Assembly: GCA_016801845.1 (NCBI GenBank)
Contig: CM028919.1
Span: 3,465,001 to 3,529,000, forward strand
DNA: 64,000 nt
Direction of reading: 5' to 3'
Source: Polydactylus sextarius
Lineage: Eukaryota; Chordata; Actinopteri; Polynemidae
In this document: positions 10,563 through 24,003 of the stretch, piece by piece
Numbering within the stretch: position 1 is the first letter of the stretch
Layout of the letters: each line of letters begins with the position of its first letter
Made by a program: the position numbers and the translations under genes
Notes under the pieces: model-generated
Database searches by the model: none
Told to the model about the DNA's origin: nothing
The model's input: the letters and a program-made list of their open reading frames with translations, nothing else

Positions 10563-13500
10563 TCTATCAAAAACTAAGTGACAGCAAGTGCAGAGGGAGG
10601 GGCATTCCACTGGGAATCCACCTTTGGGTATTGCATGAAGTCCATCCATGTGAATACTGTCTAAGTAATTACGTGTGAAAAGACACTCACATCGATAGAT
10701 TTCTGGCCATGATCTCAATTCACTGACAGTCTCTAACTGTATTTGAATTTTTTTCCCATTTAAAACCACACTAAGTCTGGGATTGTGCAAATATATGGCC
10801 CATATGGAATTATTGCCAAACCACAGGCATGTGAGGAAAAGTACGAAGCGAAAGTCAAAGTGGATTTACTACGTCTTTATCTAAAGAATGCAGAGAGGAT
10901 TTGCCTCGACTTGGCGAACTGAACATGCATCACAATGTTGTGGATCCTCAGCACAAATGGGACTACTGCAAAAGTAGAGAAAAGGACCTGAGTGGCGAGT
11001 AGAAAATTAAAACAGTCATTTTTATTTTCATTTGGGTTTTTCTATCATTTTTGCTATTTATTATTTGAGGTGATTCATCAGCAGGCAGAGGTACAGCACA
11101 AGCTAGTGTCCCTTCACATTTCACACCATCTACATTTACCTTCAGTCAAATTTCAATCAATCACAAAGCAACATCACAGCGTATGTTCAAATTACAATCC
11201 TATTCTCTAGATATCAGTAACACTGAACGACAACAAGCCAGTCTTGTATTTCTACCTCAGGTTATGTATCATATGAGGTTATTTATATATGAAAATGAAT
11301 GAAAACAAAATCCAGATGCACAAACTGGAATGCAAAGACAAAACACACAATGTCTTCGTTGTTTTGCAAAAGATTCAAAGAATTTGTTATTCTCCAGCAA
11401 GTCAAATTCAGTATGCTCCCAGCTCAGGTTGAAATCCTGCTGCAGCAAAATGTCTTTCTGAAGGCTTTGATATTCTCCCCTCGGTTAATGCTGGTGACAG
11501 CGCCCCCTGTAGGCCAAAGGGGCCCTTGATGTAAACGGAATGGTCATTCAGGGTCAGGTCTAAGATGTTATTAGCTCATATTACAGTAGCCAAACGTGAA
11601 ACATGGTCTATGAAATCCATCAGGCCCTCTTTATCATTTGCCTAAACCCACAGTGGGATGGATTATTCAGCCCGTAATTCTCTTTAGGCAACATAAACAA
11701 GGGAGTACGACATTTGCTCATTTACCCAGGTTAAATAGTGGAATGAGTCCAAAGTGATGTTCATTAACCTGATAAAGGTCAAATGCTGCTTAGGAGAAGA
11801 TGTTAAGTGGGGAGAGAGAGAAAGAAAAATGCCCTAATAAGAGCCAAATGACTGAAAACGACCTGGAAATGAATTTCATTTTATTAGGGTTAATTTATTA
11901 TTTTATGATAATTTTAATTGATTCATCGCAGCAATCATTAATATTTCATTCATTTTTTTCATTCTCCTCATACCAGGCCTGTACATTATAGTAACATACT
12001 TTGAATTTGTGGCTATTCAGATCACACATCCTCATCCATTTTGATGCCTTTCTCAATATCCTGTTTCACTATCCTGTCTCATTTCAAGATGCCGAGCAGT
12101 CATCTTTTTTTTAATTATAATTATTATTATTGTTTTCTTCCCTAGATGTACTGTTCTGTATATTGGCATTTTTTGTACAATAACTGGGTGAGAATGTAAA
12201 TGGGGGGGATGGGAACTGTGAAGTAGTACTTTTATTTTCATGTGAAGCAAACAGTGAGAAGGTGCTTTACTGTGGTGTACCAACTTGGTCTTTGTTAGCT
12301 GGCTCACTGGAATGGTATTTGACATGATAAGGCATGTGGAGACAAATGTGGAGGACAGACTGAATTTTAAAGAATCACTTCACCCAAATCCCAAAATTAC
12401 AAAAACAAACAAACGAATAAAAACTGACTTGTACAGGAGACAGTGTTTATTGTTTTGCCATCATGGTATCTGTCACTTTAATATCTATGAATTAAAGAAT
12501 CAAAATGAAAATATGATACATTTTTCAAATTTTCAACAAATCTCATGAAAACACCAGTGAAATGATCCTAATATTAAAAAGTGTCCGTGTATCCAAAGGC
12601 TGATATATCTTATTACTCTGTGGCTTAGTGCTCCATTGTTGTCCATAACTATAAAAAACACATACATGAGCGACATTGTTCCAGTGGGTGACATGTTCCT
12701 TCATTATCATGAATACACACATAGTTCAAGCCACCACACATCAAAATTCTATATTATATTAAAAATGGTGTATTAACTTGCAGCTGGACATAGCCCCCAA
12801 CAAATGTGCAATTTACCCTTGTTTGAGTGACATTTGCTACAAATTTCAGTGGGGTGCGGTCTTTATTTTCTTGTTGCTTTTGGCCTTTTCATGAGATATG
12901 TTGTTGATAAAGACATTCCTGTCCTTTTATTTATCCATTAACACTTTTTTTTTTCAAAAATGATTTACAGAAATCACAATAGCTATTGATATATCTATAT
13001 AAAATTTAACATACCACATGAGATTTTACTTTTTTACTATTTAATTTATTGCCCACACCCATAAGGAACACTTTGTGTAATTACTGAAATAAAGTAAAAG
13101 AGGAAATGAGTTACAGTTTTCAGTGACAGAAAAAAAAAACATTTCACTGATTACTGTTCATAACAGGGTGCTCTTTCTGACATGCAGCTGAATTCTACAG
13201 ACATTTTAAAACCTGAACAAGTGAAAAAAAATATTTCCACAGCAGAGGTGGTAAATGATAAAATCCTCTTATCTTTCTTTGGGTGAAAGGATCCTTTAAT
13301 TGACTGTCTTCTTGCAGCATCATGTAAAAAATCCCTTCTACTTTGCCAACTAAGAATGCCATTTAAGTGTGTACTTGACTCGACATAGTCATGATTCTCA
13401 CCTGAGGTTCTAGGACAAAAAAACAAGAAAAAAATGTCCTGTTTCTGTGTGAAAACATTTTGCTACAAAAGAATATAAAATATTGATTAATTCTTATGAA

Positions 13501-14876
13501 CCAAACTGCCTCCTCTGTGTTTTTTCTTCTCACAAAATCACAAATACAAAAATTACTCCACCTGCCTTGGGTTACATTATCAGGAAGAAAATTAAAAAAG
13601 AAAAAAACTTCCTGGTGAATTAGTGGTGAGATTTCTGGTTGTGTTAAACAATACAAAAATATGGTTCCAGACTTTCTGAATCATTGTAGGGCAGAAGCAT
13701 TGATAATTCAAGGGGATGATGAATGAGGTACCCACTGAACGAAATATTTTAACTCAAAAAGTCTGATCTGTATTGCCTAAATTTCTTAACATTGAGCATC
13801 AAGATACTTTGCTGATATGTGTTTTAAAAGTAGCCACTTTCATGTATTTGCTCAAGAGCAGGTGTGGTCATTAAATACTGAAGTCTATGAAGCAGTTGCT
13901 CAATGACTGACCCGCTGGTTAAGTTGTTGCGCTGCATGAAACTGCACAAACAACTGCCCTTCAGTTCCATGTATATGTTATTTATGGGAAGTGAAATATG
14001 TGGCATCTACATGAAAAAAAGCTGAAAATTAAAAACAAGGATGAGCAAAAACTTAATAAATAAATCTAATATGTTTCTATGTTGAAGCATGTAAAGGTAG
14101 TAACAAATAACAAAAACCTGTGAAGAACATGAAGAACGTGAGCCAAAACCACTTCCTTATTGTTCTTATCATCAAAGAACAAAACAATTAATGGTGTCTT
14201 CTTTCCCTCTTGTTGTCTTAGCTTACTGTGGATGAGCCAAGGGTTTTCCTCCTGAGGACCAACTCCTGTAATCAGGCCAGTCACTGCTGACTCACCTCAG
14301 TGCTGCCCTTATTACAAATCACCAGTACACGCAGCTCCTGGCCAGAGCCCATAATAAGGCCTTAATTCATATAATCTGTCAGGAAAGGTGCTTACGGCAG
14401 GACAGAGTAAATATAATCTCCATAAGGGCCAAGCGTTACATGATAAGACAGCGATATGCACCTGCTGACGGCTCAGGAGGAACTTTACAGCTGGATGTTG
14501 AGCGTGAGAAGGTTGTTATTATCAGGCTTTGTGCTGTCAAAATAAAGAAGATATTCAAATTAAAGCAAATATATTCATTGGAAAGACAAAGCAAAGCTGA
14601 GAAAACAAAGTGAACCTTTGCCACATTTTGCATCATCCTTTTTTTTTGTGTTGGCCGGTAAGAATATCTTATCATTATTAAAGATATATATATAACTTTT
14701 AAATTTTAAAATGTCTAACAATGACAAGACCGATGTTATATAATTTCTTAAGTTGATGCTTACATCATCCCAGAGCTGGAGAAACAGAACTATAATCAGA
14801 GAGGTCATCTCCTGTGGTCAAATGGACCGTTTATCCAAGTTTGAGCCCCATTTTTTACCATACATCTTTTTATATC

Positions 14877-15155
14877 TTGGACATCTGATTCATCAGTTAT
14901 CACAGAAACAATCTGAGCAAATGTTAGCGAGAGCTCATCTCAGACAGCTTTGAGCTTTGGGAAAATGTTGATTTTATCAAAAAACTGCTTCATTCAGGGT
15001 TTTCAGTGGATTTAATCAGTGGGTGTGTTTGTTTTGGAGAAGAGGAGACTTCTGGATATTTCTGCTTTTGGTAGGATCTCCTGAACACCTGGATCACTAG
15101 TTATCAGAGAAACAAGCTGAGCTAAATGTGATTGTTAGCTCAGCTCACAGCTCTC
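14877..15155. repeat. Imperfect direct repeat pair about 130 bp apart
   Basis: Two segments of about 75 bp (14877-14952 and 15081-15155) share the pattern TCA(C/G)AGAAACAA.CTGAGC, followed by AAATGT, GTTAGC and a CTCA-rich end. They resemble fragments of a dispersed fish repeat or an old local duplication. I cannot name the family with certainty. Confidence 0.5.
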
Positions 15156-15213
15156 CTTCAGAATGAATCTTATCAAGCAGAAGCTGGTGCCGGTGGTGAT
15201 GGTGACAACACCC

Positions 15214-15216
<3 letters not shown>

Positions 15217-15255
<39 letters not shown>
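15217..15255. repeat. (AT)n microsatellite
   Basis: 39 bases of uninterrupted AT alternation. It creates spurious Tyr-Ile open frames on both strands. Confidence 0.95.
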
Positions 15256-15256
<1 letters not shown>

Positions 15257-17109
15257 CTACTCCATTGCTGGGTCTGAGGAAAGGAGTCTTTAGAGTAATA
15301 GCCAGTCTTTGGAATAATAAATCTGCATGTTGTAAATATGTGAATACATTTCAACAGCATTAACAGTTGTTTACTTACTGGTCTCTAGATGAAACTTTCC
15401 TAGTTCAGTTTCAAACTTTATTGCTTTTCTTGCCAAGAGGTGTAACTTTTGAATTGTCAGTAAATTTCTAGAATTTAGAATGCTAACCAGCTAGTCCCAA
15501 GTTCTACCTCACAATAGCACTTTGAAATGATGAGTCACTGTAGTGTCCAGTCTGCCCCAATCCAAGATAAGTCCTCTTGTAAAAACAATGATAGCTTAGA
15601 TAATAGTAATTCTGATGTGTAGTAACTATCACCATATTCACCACCATAGTCTAATGCACTTGCATGTTATCATTTAGAAATCAGCAGTAAACTTGGGATT
15701 CACCTGTGGCACTAAGAAAAAAATCATGAACTTCTTTTGAAAGGCCAATTTTTTTAATTAATTGATAATAAAAATCTCAGTCACAGGTGTAGATAAACAC
15801 TATAAGCTTTAGCTTATAGTACATAAACAGTCCTTATTGAACACACCAACACTTACTGTTAGTATGACTGAAAACATTAAAAACCACTGCTGTTTCCAAT
15901 TAATTCTTAGCAAAACATAGCGGAGACAACAGATTTGTCATGGACTGAGCACACATACAGTCAGATTTATCACTTGAGTGGTATCACAAGTTTGACATCA
16001 TTTCTGCTTGGGCAAGTCCTAACAAACTTGTCTTTGTTAACAACAGGTTGTGTAATGCACACAGAAAAAGAACAGCACATTTGTTGACTATCGTTTCTGA
16101 GCTGAGTTTGCCGTCAACTGGGAGCACTCATACTAATTATCTTGATCCAGTCTTTTCCTCTGACCTTCACAGTCTGTTTATTCCAAAAAACTACAACAAA
16201 GTTTTGTAATAAAGGGCACTAACCCCTTTTAGATTTTGAAAAGTTCTTTTATTTATTTCACTTTTAAGCAGCTTTTCCACCACTGGCAGCCCCACAGTGT
16301 ATCTATCCATCATTTTAAGTCTGATCACAGGCAGCAGTGTATTCTCTCTATAAAGACAGATGATATAAAGCGGATGATATTGGAGGTCATGACAAAAAGT
16401 TTGTATTAAGGGGGGCTCTCACATTCCCTCTAAAAGTGGGTGTACATTACATAGAGCCTTGTGAAAGTAAATCTTATCCCTTGTCTGCTTGTGCAGCCTC
16501 AACACCATTTTCATAGGGATCCTTTAGTCCCAGAATCATAAATTAATAACCTTATTATTAGTAATGCCTGGGGGATGGCTGACTAGGTGTGGGGTTTGTT
16601 TATTCCTGGGTCTGACTGAAATTTAAGCCTGACAGAATTTATTCTGCCTAAGAGTTTCAACCTCTCACTCAGTCTTAATACGTATCTCATCTGCTGTCAC
16701 TCTTTCTCTCTCCAATTAAGTTATACCTGCTGGATAGTGTAATAATGTGTCAGAATGCAATAAATTGCTCTTGTGGATGGCTAGCAAATGCAATCACATC
16801 ACCACATTATTACATTAACTGTCATTTATGATATTTTTTCATTGCAGCACCTCACAGTTTTAAGTAATAATGTAATTCAAATCCTGACATATTCATGATT
16901 TTTCACTCATTTTAGTGATGTTTTATAATTTAGCAAATGTGAAGGCTAAAAAGTAAAGCTTCTCTGTATGAAGTTAAATATTCATCATTTTAATTAAACC
17001 TGCACTAATTAATTCACTAATTAATAATTCTTATTATTATTCGGTTAAATAACTATGTGTATTAACAGAGGTCTTTTGTGGTGGTAGTAAACATGTCCAT
17101 TTTTAGCTA

Positions 17110-17290
17110 GTTAGGGAAACTTAGACTACCTTGTTAACCTGCCACCAGGTCAATGAGGTAATCCAAGTGTCCCCCTCCTTAGCAACTTTTTGCATCTCGT
17201 CCTGGGAGACCCCAAACTGTTCCCAGGCCAGATTTCTCCAACATGTAGACATGGGTCTACCACAAGGTCTCCTACCAGTTTCAGTTAATG
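17110..17290 (-). mobile_element. LINE reverse transcriptase C-terminal fragment
   Basis: On the minus strand the frame reads TGRRPCGRPMSTCWRNLAWE and continues with a GVSQDEMQKVA-like segment and ITSLTWW. This matches the C-terminal tail of abundant fish non-LTR retrotransposon ORF2 proteins (pattern TGRRPRGRPRTRW..LAWERLG..EELEEVA). Only this end is present, so it is a truncated, decayed copy. The same family appears in the opposite orientation at 51.1 kb. Confidence 0.7.
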
Positions 17291-17299
17291 GAAAATGAA

Positions 17300-18700
17300 A
17301 CAGTTTTGGCAAGAATAAACACTAGACAAATAGCCAGTGTAAAATAAATGCTAATTTCAAATAAATGCTAATGTCACCCCATGTCTTTTGGGTACAACCG
17401 TACACAACTCTATGCTAATGTTAGCCATGACAACTTGAAAAAGAACGTGTTGAGTTGCAGCAGGTTCTGCTGACTAATCAATTAAAGTAGATATAATTAG
17501 AGTAAATGTGAAGAAGCATTATCACAAAAACAAAAAAAAAAAACAAACTGAATGCATCTTATCTTGCAAGCTGATTATATCTGCCTTCAAATGACTAATT
17601 TTTGTTGAGATTTTACACAGTAGTTCCTTTATTTCAGTTTTTCTTTTCTTTTCTTTATCTCCCTCACTGAATGCTATCTTGTTTAATTATGTCAAATCAT
17701 GTAAAATCTCAACCATGTGAGTTTTCAGAGTCAGGGAAACGATTCATGCTGGTGAGCAATGGACCTTTCCTTCCTGCACCTCCATTTTACCTGAACTCCC
17801 TTCTTAAACCCTTCCTCCTGGGGAAGTTCGGTTTTCCGATATCCAATCAATTGTGAGCCTCACGTTGCATCAACAACACTTGAAGTGATTTATTTTTCAC
17901 AACCTGCAACTTTTCATCACTTCCAAAAGTATGTCTGAGCTCAAGGACTCCTGCAGCATTTTTGAGTTTGACCCTTTGTTCACCTTAATACGTGACGAGA
18001 GGTTTAGTACTGAAGTCACTTGTCTGCTGCTGATAGCTCCATCCAGTGAGCATGTCTGCCCTGACCATTAAGTGTCACCGACAGGCAACTTGCAAAACTT
18101 GATAAACCTTGACACATAAATCCTCCTGTCAGATATCCTTATCAACAAAAGCACACTCCAATAAGTTGAAGTCTCTTTTAGCACAAGCTGTTTAAACTTT
18201 ATCTCCTCTGTGGTGCAGTTGTGTGCCTGCCAACACAACTTATCAATAGTTGCCTAATTTCTTGACTAATACATCAATCTGCTGACCATTGCAATCTGAT
18301 TAAAAGTATTTACTTAATGCACTCAGATGATAAAACAAAAGTCAAAGTTCTTGCCATGAAGTGTTGAAAAGCTTTAAGAGAAAATAACAAAATTAATTTT
18401 GATGCTGTGTTTGAGGAAAACTGCATTTGGCAGCCATTTTCTGATTTTCAGGTTTCTTTTTATATCGCAGTAATGATGAAGGGAGGAATTGCTTCACAGT
18501 TCAAATCAGGGGGACACCAATTTTGTCTGAGACGCAGAAAAAAAGGATTGTTCAAAAAAATCTGCCACATATTAACTCGTTTTCCTTTAAAATGGTGATA
18601 AAACGTTGGCTTTTACTTTTTAGATATTTTTTTTTTTTCATATAAACAAGAAAATGTGGTTTCTGTGGAAACGTGCTTTCTGGCTGTGTTAATAAGCATG
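17300..18700. other. Intergenic DNA without recognised features
   Basis: AT-rich sequence with short A and T runs. The open frame at 18407-18598 and its neighbours have no recognisable domain. No repeat family is recognised. Confidence 0.5.
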
Positions 18701-18714
18701 GATACAAACAGTGT

Positions 18715-18845
18715 TTACGCGAGCTCCCAGACAAAATCCACGCAGACATGGGGGGAACATGCAAACTCCACACAGAAAGACCCTGTGAACCCAGGACCTT
18801 CTTGCTGTGAGGCAACAGCACTAACCCCTGTGCTGCTGTGCTGCC
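18715..18845 (-). mobile_element. tRNA-derived SINE fragment, minus strand
   Basis: On the minus strand it reads GGGCAGCACAGCAGCACAGG, then GGTTAGTGCTGTTGCCTCAC (A-box region), then AAGGTCCTGGGTTCAC (B-box region), then TGTGTGGAGTTTGCATGTTC. This is the familiar head and early body of a teleost SINE (consensus near GGCGGCACGGTGGTGCAGTG). The B box is decayed and a few bases are missing after it, so the copy is old. Confidence 0.75.
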
Positions 18846-18949
18846 CTCATCAAGAGAAGACATTTGTTGGAATTGGAACTGATTGGAACTGACATTGAAA
18901 AACAAATCATTTTATTGCAAATGTTAAGACAAGAACCAAAGAGGACACG

Positions 18950-19190
18950 TGTGGTGATGTTGCTGTTGTGGAATGAATATAAGCGGCAAAGCGAGATTCC
19001 GGAAATGAGGTGACTCTAGCGGACCAATCAGAGCCATGTGGTCTCTGTGTGCTCTCCATCATTTCGACAGATAGCTAAAAATTGGGCAGGTGCACGTAAG
19101 CTCACGGAGAGGAGTCTGACGGGCTACGCAGCGACGCAGAAGGCTCTGTGTTGTTGCGTATCAACGGATGCAGACAAGCATAATTCAGGC
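18950..19190. repeat. GC- and CpG-rich block, probable dispersed repeat
   Basis: This 240-bp stretch is clearly richer in G+C and CpG than its surroundings (for example GCTACGCAGCGACGCAG and CCGGAAATGAG). It lies directly after the SINE at 18.7-18.85 kb. The wording ACGCAG..GGCTCTGTGTTGTTG resembles a fish repeat I have seen but cannot name. No coding frame is supported. Confidence 0.4.
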
Positions 19191-20930
19191 TTTACACACC
19201 CAACATACAATCAGAAATGGTAAAGAAAACAAAGTATATAGCTTAAACAATGATCATTCAAAATCTGAACAAGATGAAAATTTAAGCAACAGTTGAAATA
19301 ACTGACACATTTCTTACTATGATGAAACATAAAGAAGTACTCATACAAATCAAAAAAGGTGGAAAAACGAACCCGAGAAGAACATGCAGTGGGACTGATT
19401 TGGCACCAAACATAGATTTACTGACAATGCATAATTAGGGAGGGGTCACTTATAGTGATGAACCGTCTCCAATTTAGCCCCCAATTTTTTTTTTTTTTTT
19501 TTTTTTATTTATTCAGAAAAACTAAATGGAATGTTCAAAATGCACATGACTTGGGAGATTATCCATCATATTAGTAAAGCATTATCCAAAGAGGCTATTA
19601 CCTCATTTACAACACTGTCATGCAGCAGTGAACACCCAATGACAAGAGACACATCTGCCAAATCACAAGCTGAATATGAAAACTAAATATTCTGAGCTTT
19701 TATTTAAAAGTGGAATAAAAAAAAAGCAAAGCCATGTATTGATTTGTGTCTGAACTGTGCCTCAAAGAGTGAGCACAGTATAATGTAGCTCAGTGTGACA
19801 TCTGTGGCGCAGCATGATGCATCTCAGCAGCTCACCTCAGCTCACCTCCTGGTAGAACATTGTGTAAATGTCACTCAGTAAATAGAGCAGAGGAAGTGTG
19901 TGTAACCTTGAACCGTTTCCCTCAGCAGCACAGGTCCCCAACGAGACGGCATCCACCTCTGACACCCATGCTGGTTGAGATGATGAATGGGACTGAATTA
20001 TTGCATACAACTGTAGCAGGTGTATATATATATATGCAAACAATATATATATTGTTTGCAAATCCCATGCATAAAAATTGCCACTGTAATTGAGTAGAAA
20101 GATTTTCTTCAAAAACAAGCATTATGAATAATTTATGCCACACTTTCAAGTTGTAAATGGTCCAGGAAATAAGCTCCATCCACAAATTGTATTAACTGAC
20201 ATGATATTTTCTCAGGCCTATCTGCTGGGTAAGCAGCCATCCTCTGGTTATATCTATTTTGTTTGACTTTTACCTGTGAGAAAATTGGACCGAGACTAGC
20301 GACGATTTAGATTTATTCTGGTGTTTTTTTCCCATATATTTCCCAAAGAGGAAAATGAGCAGGGAAATGAATTTGAACCAGTGTGTTTGATGCTGCTCAG
20401 GTGAGCTTAGACACGTTTATGTCAAGCACTCCCTTGTGTGATTTCCCTTTTTTGTGTTTGTGACTATTTTTCACAGAATGATTGACTACATATAATACAT
20501 ATTAGATCAGCATTGAGGGCGGCAATACAGAAATGTGAAAACCATATGAAATTTGAAGCAACAACAAGCCCAGGATGGAAAAAAAACTATCTGCAGTGAA
20601 ACAAACAACTGTTAATCTAAATGAAAGCTGACTGGTAAGATAGCCACAGTTTTGGATTAATCATCATCAAATAATTCACTTTGTCTGTCACTCAACATAT
20701 CTAAATGAAGCAGGGACTAAATCTTGTTGCTAGTTTGTGTTGTAAAGGGTTAACTTAGCAGCCACAGCATTGTAGATGGTCTCATTAGGCCCTTCACAAC
20801 AGTGTACCTACTAGGCTTGTACCTTGCACAGCTGGCCTTATCCTTAATAAGTGGGAAGACATGTATTCTCTGAAGTATCCTGCATTGTGAAGACACCTGG
20901 CACAATCCCACAACCACAAGCCTAGACATG
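19190..20930. other. Intergenic DNA with a T run and a 26-bp palindrome
   Basis: Holds a poly-T tract near 19486-19506 and a perfect palindrome at 20035-20060. No gene or repeat family is recognised. The 64-codon frame at 20750-20944 shows no known domain. Confidence 0.5.
20035..20060. repeat. Perfect 26-bp palindrome
   Basis: TGCAAACAATATA followed immediately by its reverse complement TATATTGTTTGCA. It is next to a short (TA)n run at about 20021-20035. Probably a cruciform-prone AT palindrome. Confidence 0.85.
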
Positions 20931-20939
20931 GAGGGTGGA

Positions 20940-21140
20940 CACATGGAGTAATTTCTGTGCCTCCATGTTGGTAACAGCTGTGGCCAGAGGTGTTATGTTT
21001 TCAGATTGTCCTTCCACATAACGAAATGTTGTGAACATGACACCTCAAGAGAATGCTCTCACAAAATGTCAGAACATGGCTTTGGCAATGTGATATCTCA
21101 AGACCGCATTGTACAAATGTCTATGACCACTATGACCATC
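20940..21140 (-). repeat. Dispersed teleost repeat fragment, minus strand
   Basis: On the minus strand it contains TTGAGATATCACATTGCCAA, a CTGAAAACATAACACCTCTG segment, GGCCACAGCTGTTACC and AACATGGAGGCA. This resembles a common fish interspersed repeat whose copies read CTTGAGATATCGC...CTGAAAACATAATGCC...GGAGGCA. The class is not known to me. A related fragment seems to lie at about 26540-26710. Confidence 0.5.
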
Positions 21141-21835
21141 CAAAACTTTTTTTTTTTTTGAAAGCTACAAATGTAGTGAAACACTCAGAAAGACTCGAGA
21201 ATTAACTTATATGCTGGTATAAGCATGTTACATATGCATGTGTACTTGTACAGCAAATGATGCTTCACTGCAAAACATGCTTCATGCTACAGGTACTGTA
21301 TTTATTGTCATTATTGTCAAATTCAAACAAAGACAATTTAAGCAATATTCCTGTGAGTGCTGCTTGTAATAGAAAAAAAATCATTTCCAACAAATAAGCT
21401 GTATAAGTATTGACAATGTTGAGAAGATTTTAAAAGTACTATAATCATACAGACGCACTAATTGCTTTCCTGATTGCAGTTATTTTCTGTGTTATTGAGA
21501 CAACCAGGAAGACAAACAGCATACAGATATTAGTGTTGATTTCTGTAGAATTATTAATAATTGTTAAAACACACAAACGCACAAACTTAATATGAGACAC
21601 ATTAAGATTAATTTTCGCTAAAGTTAACGTGTTCGTGTATCTACATTTCCCTGAGGTTGAATCTCTCGGGCAAACAGTGCTAAGAGATAATGATCGAAAC
21701 ACAAACAATAACTAATGATCCATGTCTGTATACAGCAACATGAGCACTAATGATTTTTTTTTTTTTTTTCTTTTACAAAATTCAATAATTCACTTTTTCT
21801 CAGAGTGGCAAAGAAATAAAGACATCAGGGTATTA

Positions 21836-21867
<32 letters not shown>

Positions 21868-23995
21868 GCTCCATATGGCTGTTGTTTAGTGCTGTTGTTC
21901 GCATCATTACCCTACAGCGTTTAGCTACAGCAGGCATTTATATAGTGCATATGTGTAGGTAATTAGTGCTTTGATATTTTCTTATTCCAAGTCACACAGT
22001 GAAGCACATTGTGAATGTTTATAAACTTTACAGGCTGAATGAATATACAGCTGCGTACAACCAGCCAACACTCTCCACTCCTCCATTTTGTTTTTTTGTT
22101 TTTTCACACTCAGCTGGTGCTTGGTGGATGCAGTAATAAGCATATCAGTGGGGAGTACATGAATAATCAATCCAAAAATAGAGCATTCAGCTTTGCAAAA
22201 TGGTGCGATTCTCCACAACTATCATGAAATAGAGTTAAAAAAAACAAAAAAAAAAAAAAAACACCTGCAAGCCAAACTTTTTTCAAAGCAGAAATAGATG
22301 GGAAAAGTTGTAGAAATAAATAAATATTAAAAAAAAAAAAAATCCACAACAAGAACATAAATAAATAAATAGATAAATAAATAAAAGAGGAAAAACCCTA
22401 ACTGCTTAGCTGGTATATATCTAGTATCAACCCAGCAGCAGCAGCAGTCAGATGTGACCATCCCTTGAGACAGTAACAGAGGTCAGGTTGTCTCCCAGAC
22501 AGAAATGCAGTTCGGGTTGGAAGTAAAGCTGCCTGTACTTTGTGTGTCGTGCAAACTTAGCCTCTGGCCGTGTCTTAAATCCCTCTGGACGACCTGTGGA
22601 CTTTGCTGACAAACACAGAAGCAGACAAACAGGATACAACCTGGACTGGAGTTACAAGGCTTAACCGCCTGCAGAGCGGAAAGCTCACTATGTTGCAGCC
22701 GCATCGTTATTGAAGTCAAGGACGCATAATTACACTTCACAAAAAAATGGGAAAAAAGCAAAAGGACCTGCTTATTCATTAATTTTCTATAGCTGCTAAT
22801 TAGAGTTCAAGGTCATCGCAGGCTGGAATTAGAAGTGAAAACAGTGAAATACTGACATTTTCAAAGAAACAATAATAAAGATGTTTCTAGTCAGAAGCAG
22901 ATGATCAGCAGAATCAGCTGAGACTTTGTAACAGCTGCATGAAAGACATTCATTTGTGTACATTGTGTTAGTGAATGTATGAATGTAAGTGAATATAAAT
23001 AGACAGATGGATTCTATTGGAATCTAAGCATGACTTAGGTCAGGGGAAAATGTAAAAAGATTTTAGTTATGGATGGCATTAATTCAATTTGATTCAATTC
23101 AATTTATAAATAAATTGTAAAAATCCAATCATAAGAATATTTCAGAAACCCCCACCCCCACCCCCCCCTCCCCTTTGGTCCCTCACCAATCAAAAGCGAA
23201 GTGAGTAAATCTGGGCAATCATAGCTCCATTTAACTCAAGGCCATTTACAACATCACAGAGAATTGGGCAACTAAGCCAATGGTGTACTTGTAACATACT
23301 GACATTATAAATGAGAAAAGAGACTTTGACTAACATCTGGACAATTCTTTTTCAGAAAGTCAATTAAGCAGGGGAAACATAATAAAGTCTTTTTGTAACA
23401 TTTTTGTTGAACACTGGAAGTAATTCTTGTCTTCTCCCCTTTTCTTCTTAGTGTTCCAGAATGCAATGCTTCATTTACATGTTAAAATTCCAAACAGTCT
23501 GTTTTAAAGTTCAATCAGATCCAGTTCTAAGGCAGAAACAATCTGAAATGTTATTTGTGCAAATGTTAGAATTGACAGTTGACATGAATCTTGGCGTTAA
23601 TGAGGAAGACTACTATCTTTATCTCTCATTCATTAACAGTTCTTTTGCTCACTCTCTGTTCCCACTTTTCCAGTGAGCTGACTATGACTTCAGTGAACTG
23701 ATGACATTTTGTCGTAATCTCAATCAGCCAATCATTTCATCGATTATCCAACAGAGTTCTGCCAAAGACTTTCACACCTCATTTAATCTTCTTATCTGTG
23801 CATCTCTTTTTTCTAAGTAAAGTCTCTTCTGAATGAAATTATGACATTCGTCCAACAAGGTCTCGAGTGGCCATGTAAGATATGACTTGATATGATGTGA
23901 TGTTGTTAAAGCACCAAACAACGGTTTTAGGGACAAGACCAGAGCACATCACTCTGACACAGGGAAGCTGTCAAGATCGGTTCCTTTTAATCAGG
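21140..23995. other. Intergenic DNA with simple repeats
   Basis: Holds an (AC)n array at 21836-21863, A-rich and (AAAT)n-like stretches at 22228-22385, a C-rich tract at about 23149-23174 and AT-rich unique-looking sequence. No coding region is supported. Confidence 0.55.
21836..21863. repeat. (AC)n microsatellite
   Basis: About 14 units of AC. Confidence 0.95.
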
Positions 23996-24003
23996 AACTA
24001 AAC
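23996..24003. repeat. Left 8-bp target duplication of the hAT element
   Basis: AACTAAAC directly before the element; the identical octamer follows the other end at 26186-26193. Eight bases is the hAT hallmark. Confidence 0.95.

Larger units (their letters stand above)
10521..17100. other. lrfn2 3' UTR and downstream intergenic DNA
   Basis: No further gene is recognised. The first kilobase or more probably belongs to the lrfn2 3' UTR. The rest is AT-rich, with an (ATT)n-rich patch near 12113-12133, an imperfect direct duplication (14877-14952 and 15081-15155), a (TA)n array at 15217-15255 and a possible conserved block at 14290-14480. Open frames of 60-97 codons show no domain. Confidence 0.6.

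Noticed and set aside
12361..12830. Possible dispersed repeat (CACTTCACCCAAATCCCAAA region)
   Set aside because: It reminds me of a fish repeat, but I found no second copy, ends or target duplications in the window, so it is not listed as a feature.
20750..20944. 64-codon minus frame next to a dispersed repeat, possibly a transposase piece
   Set aside because: I could not match it to any transposase motif.
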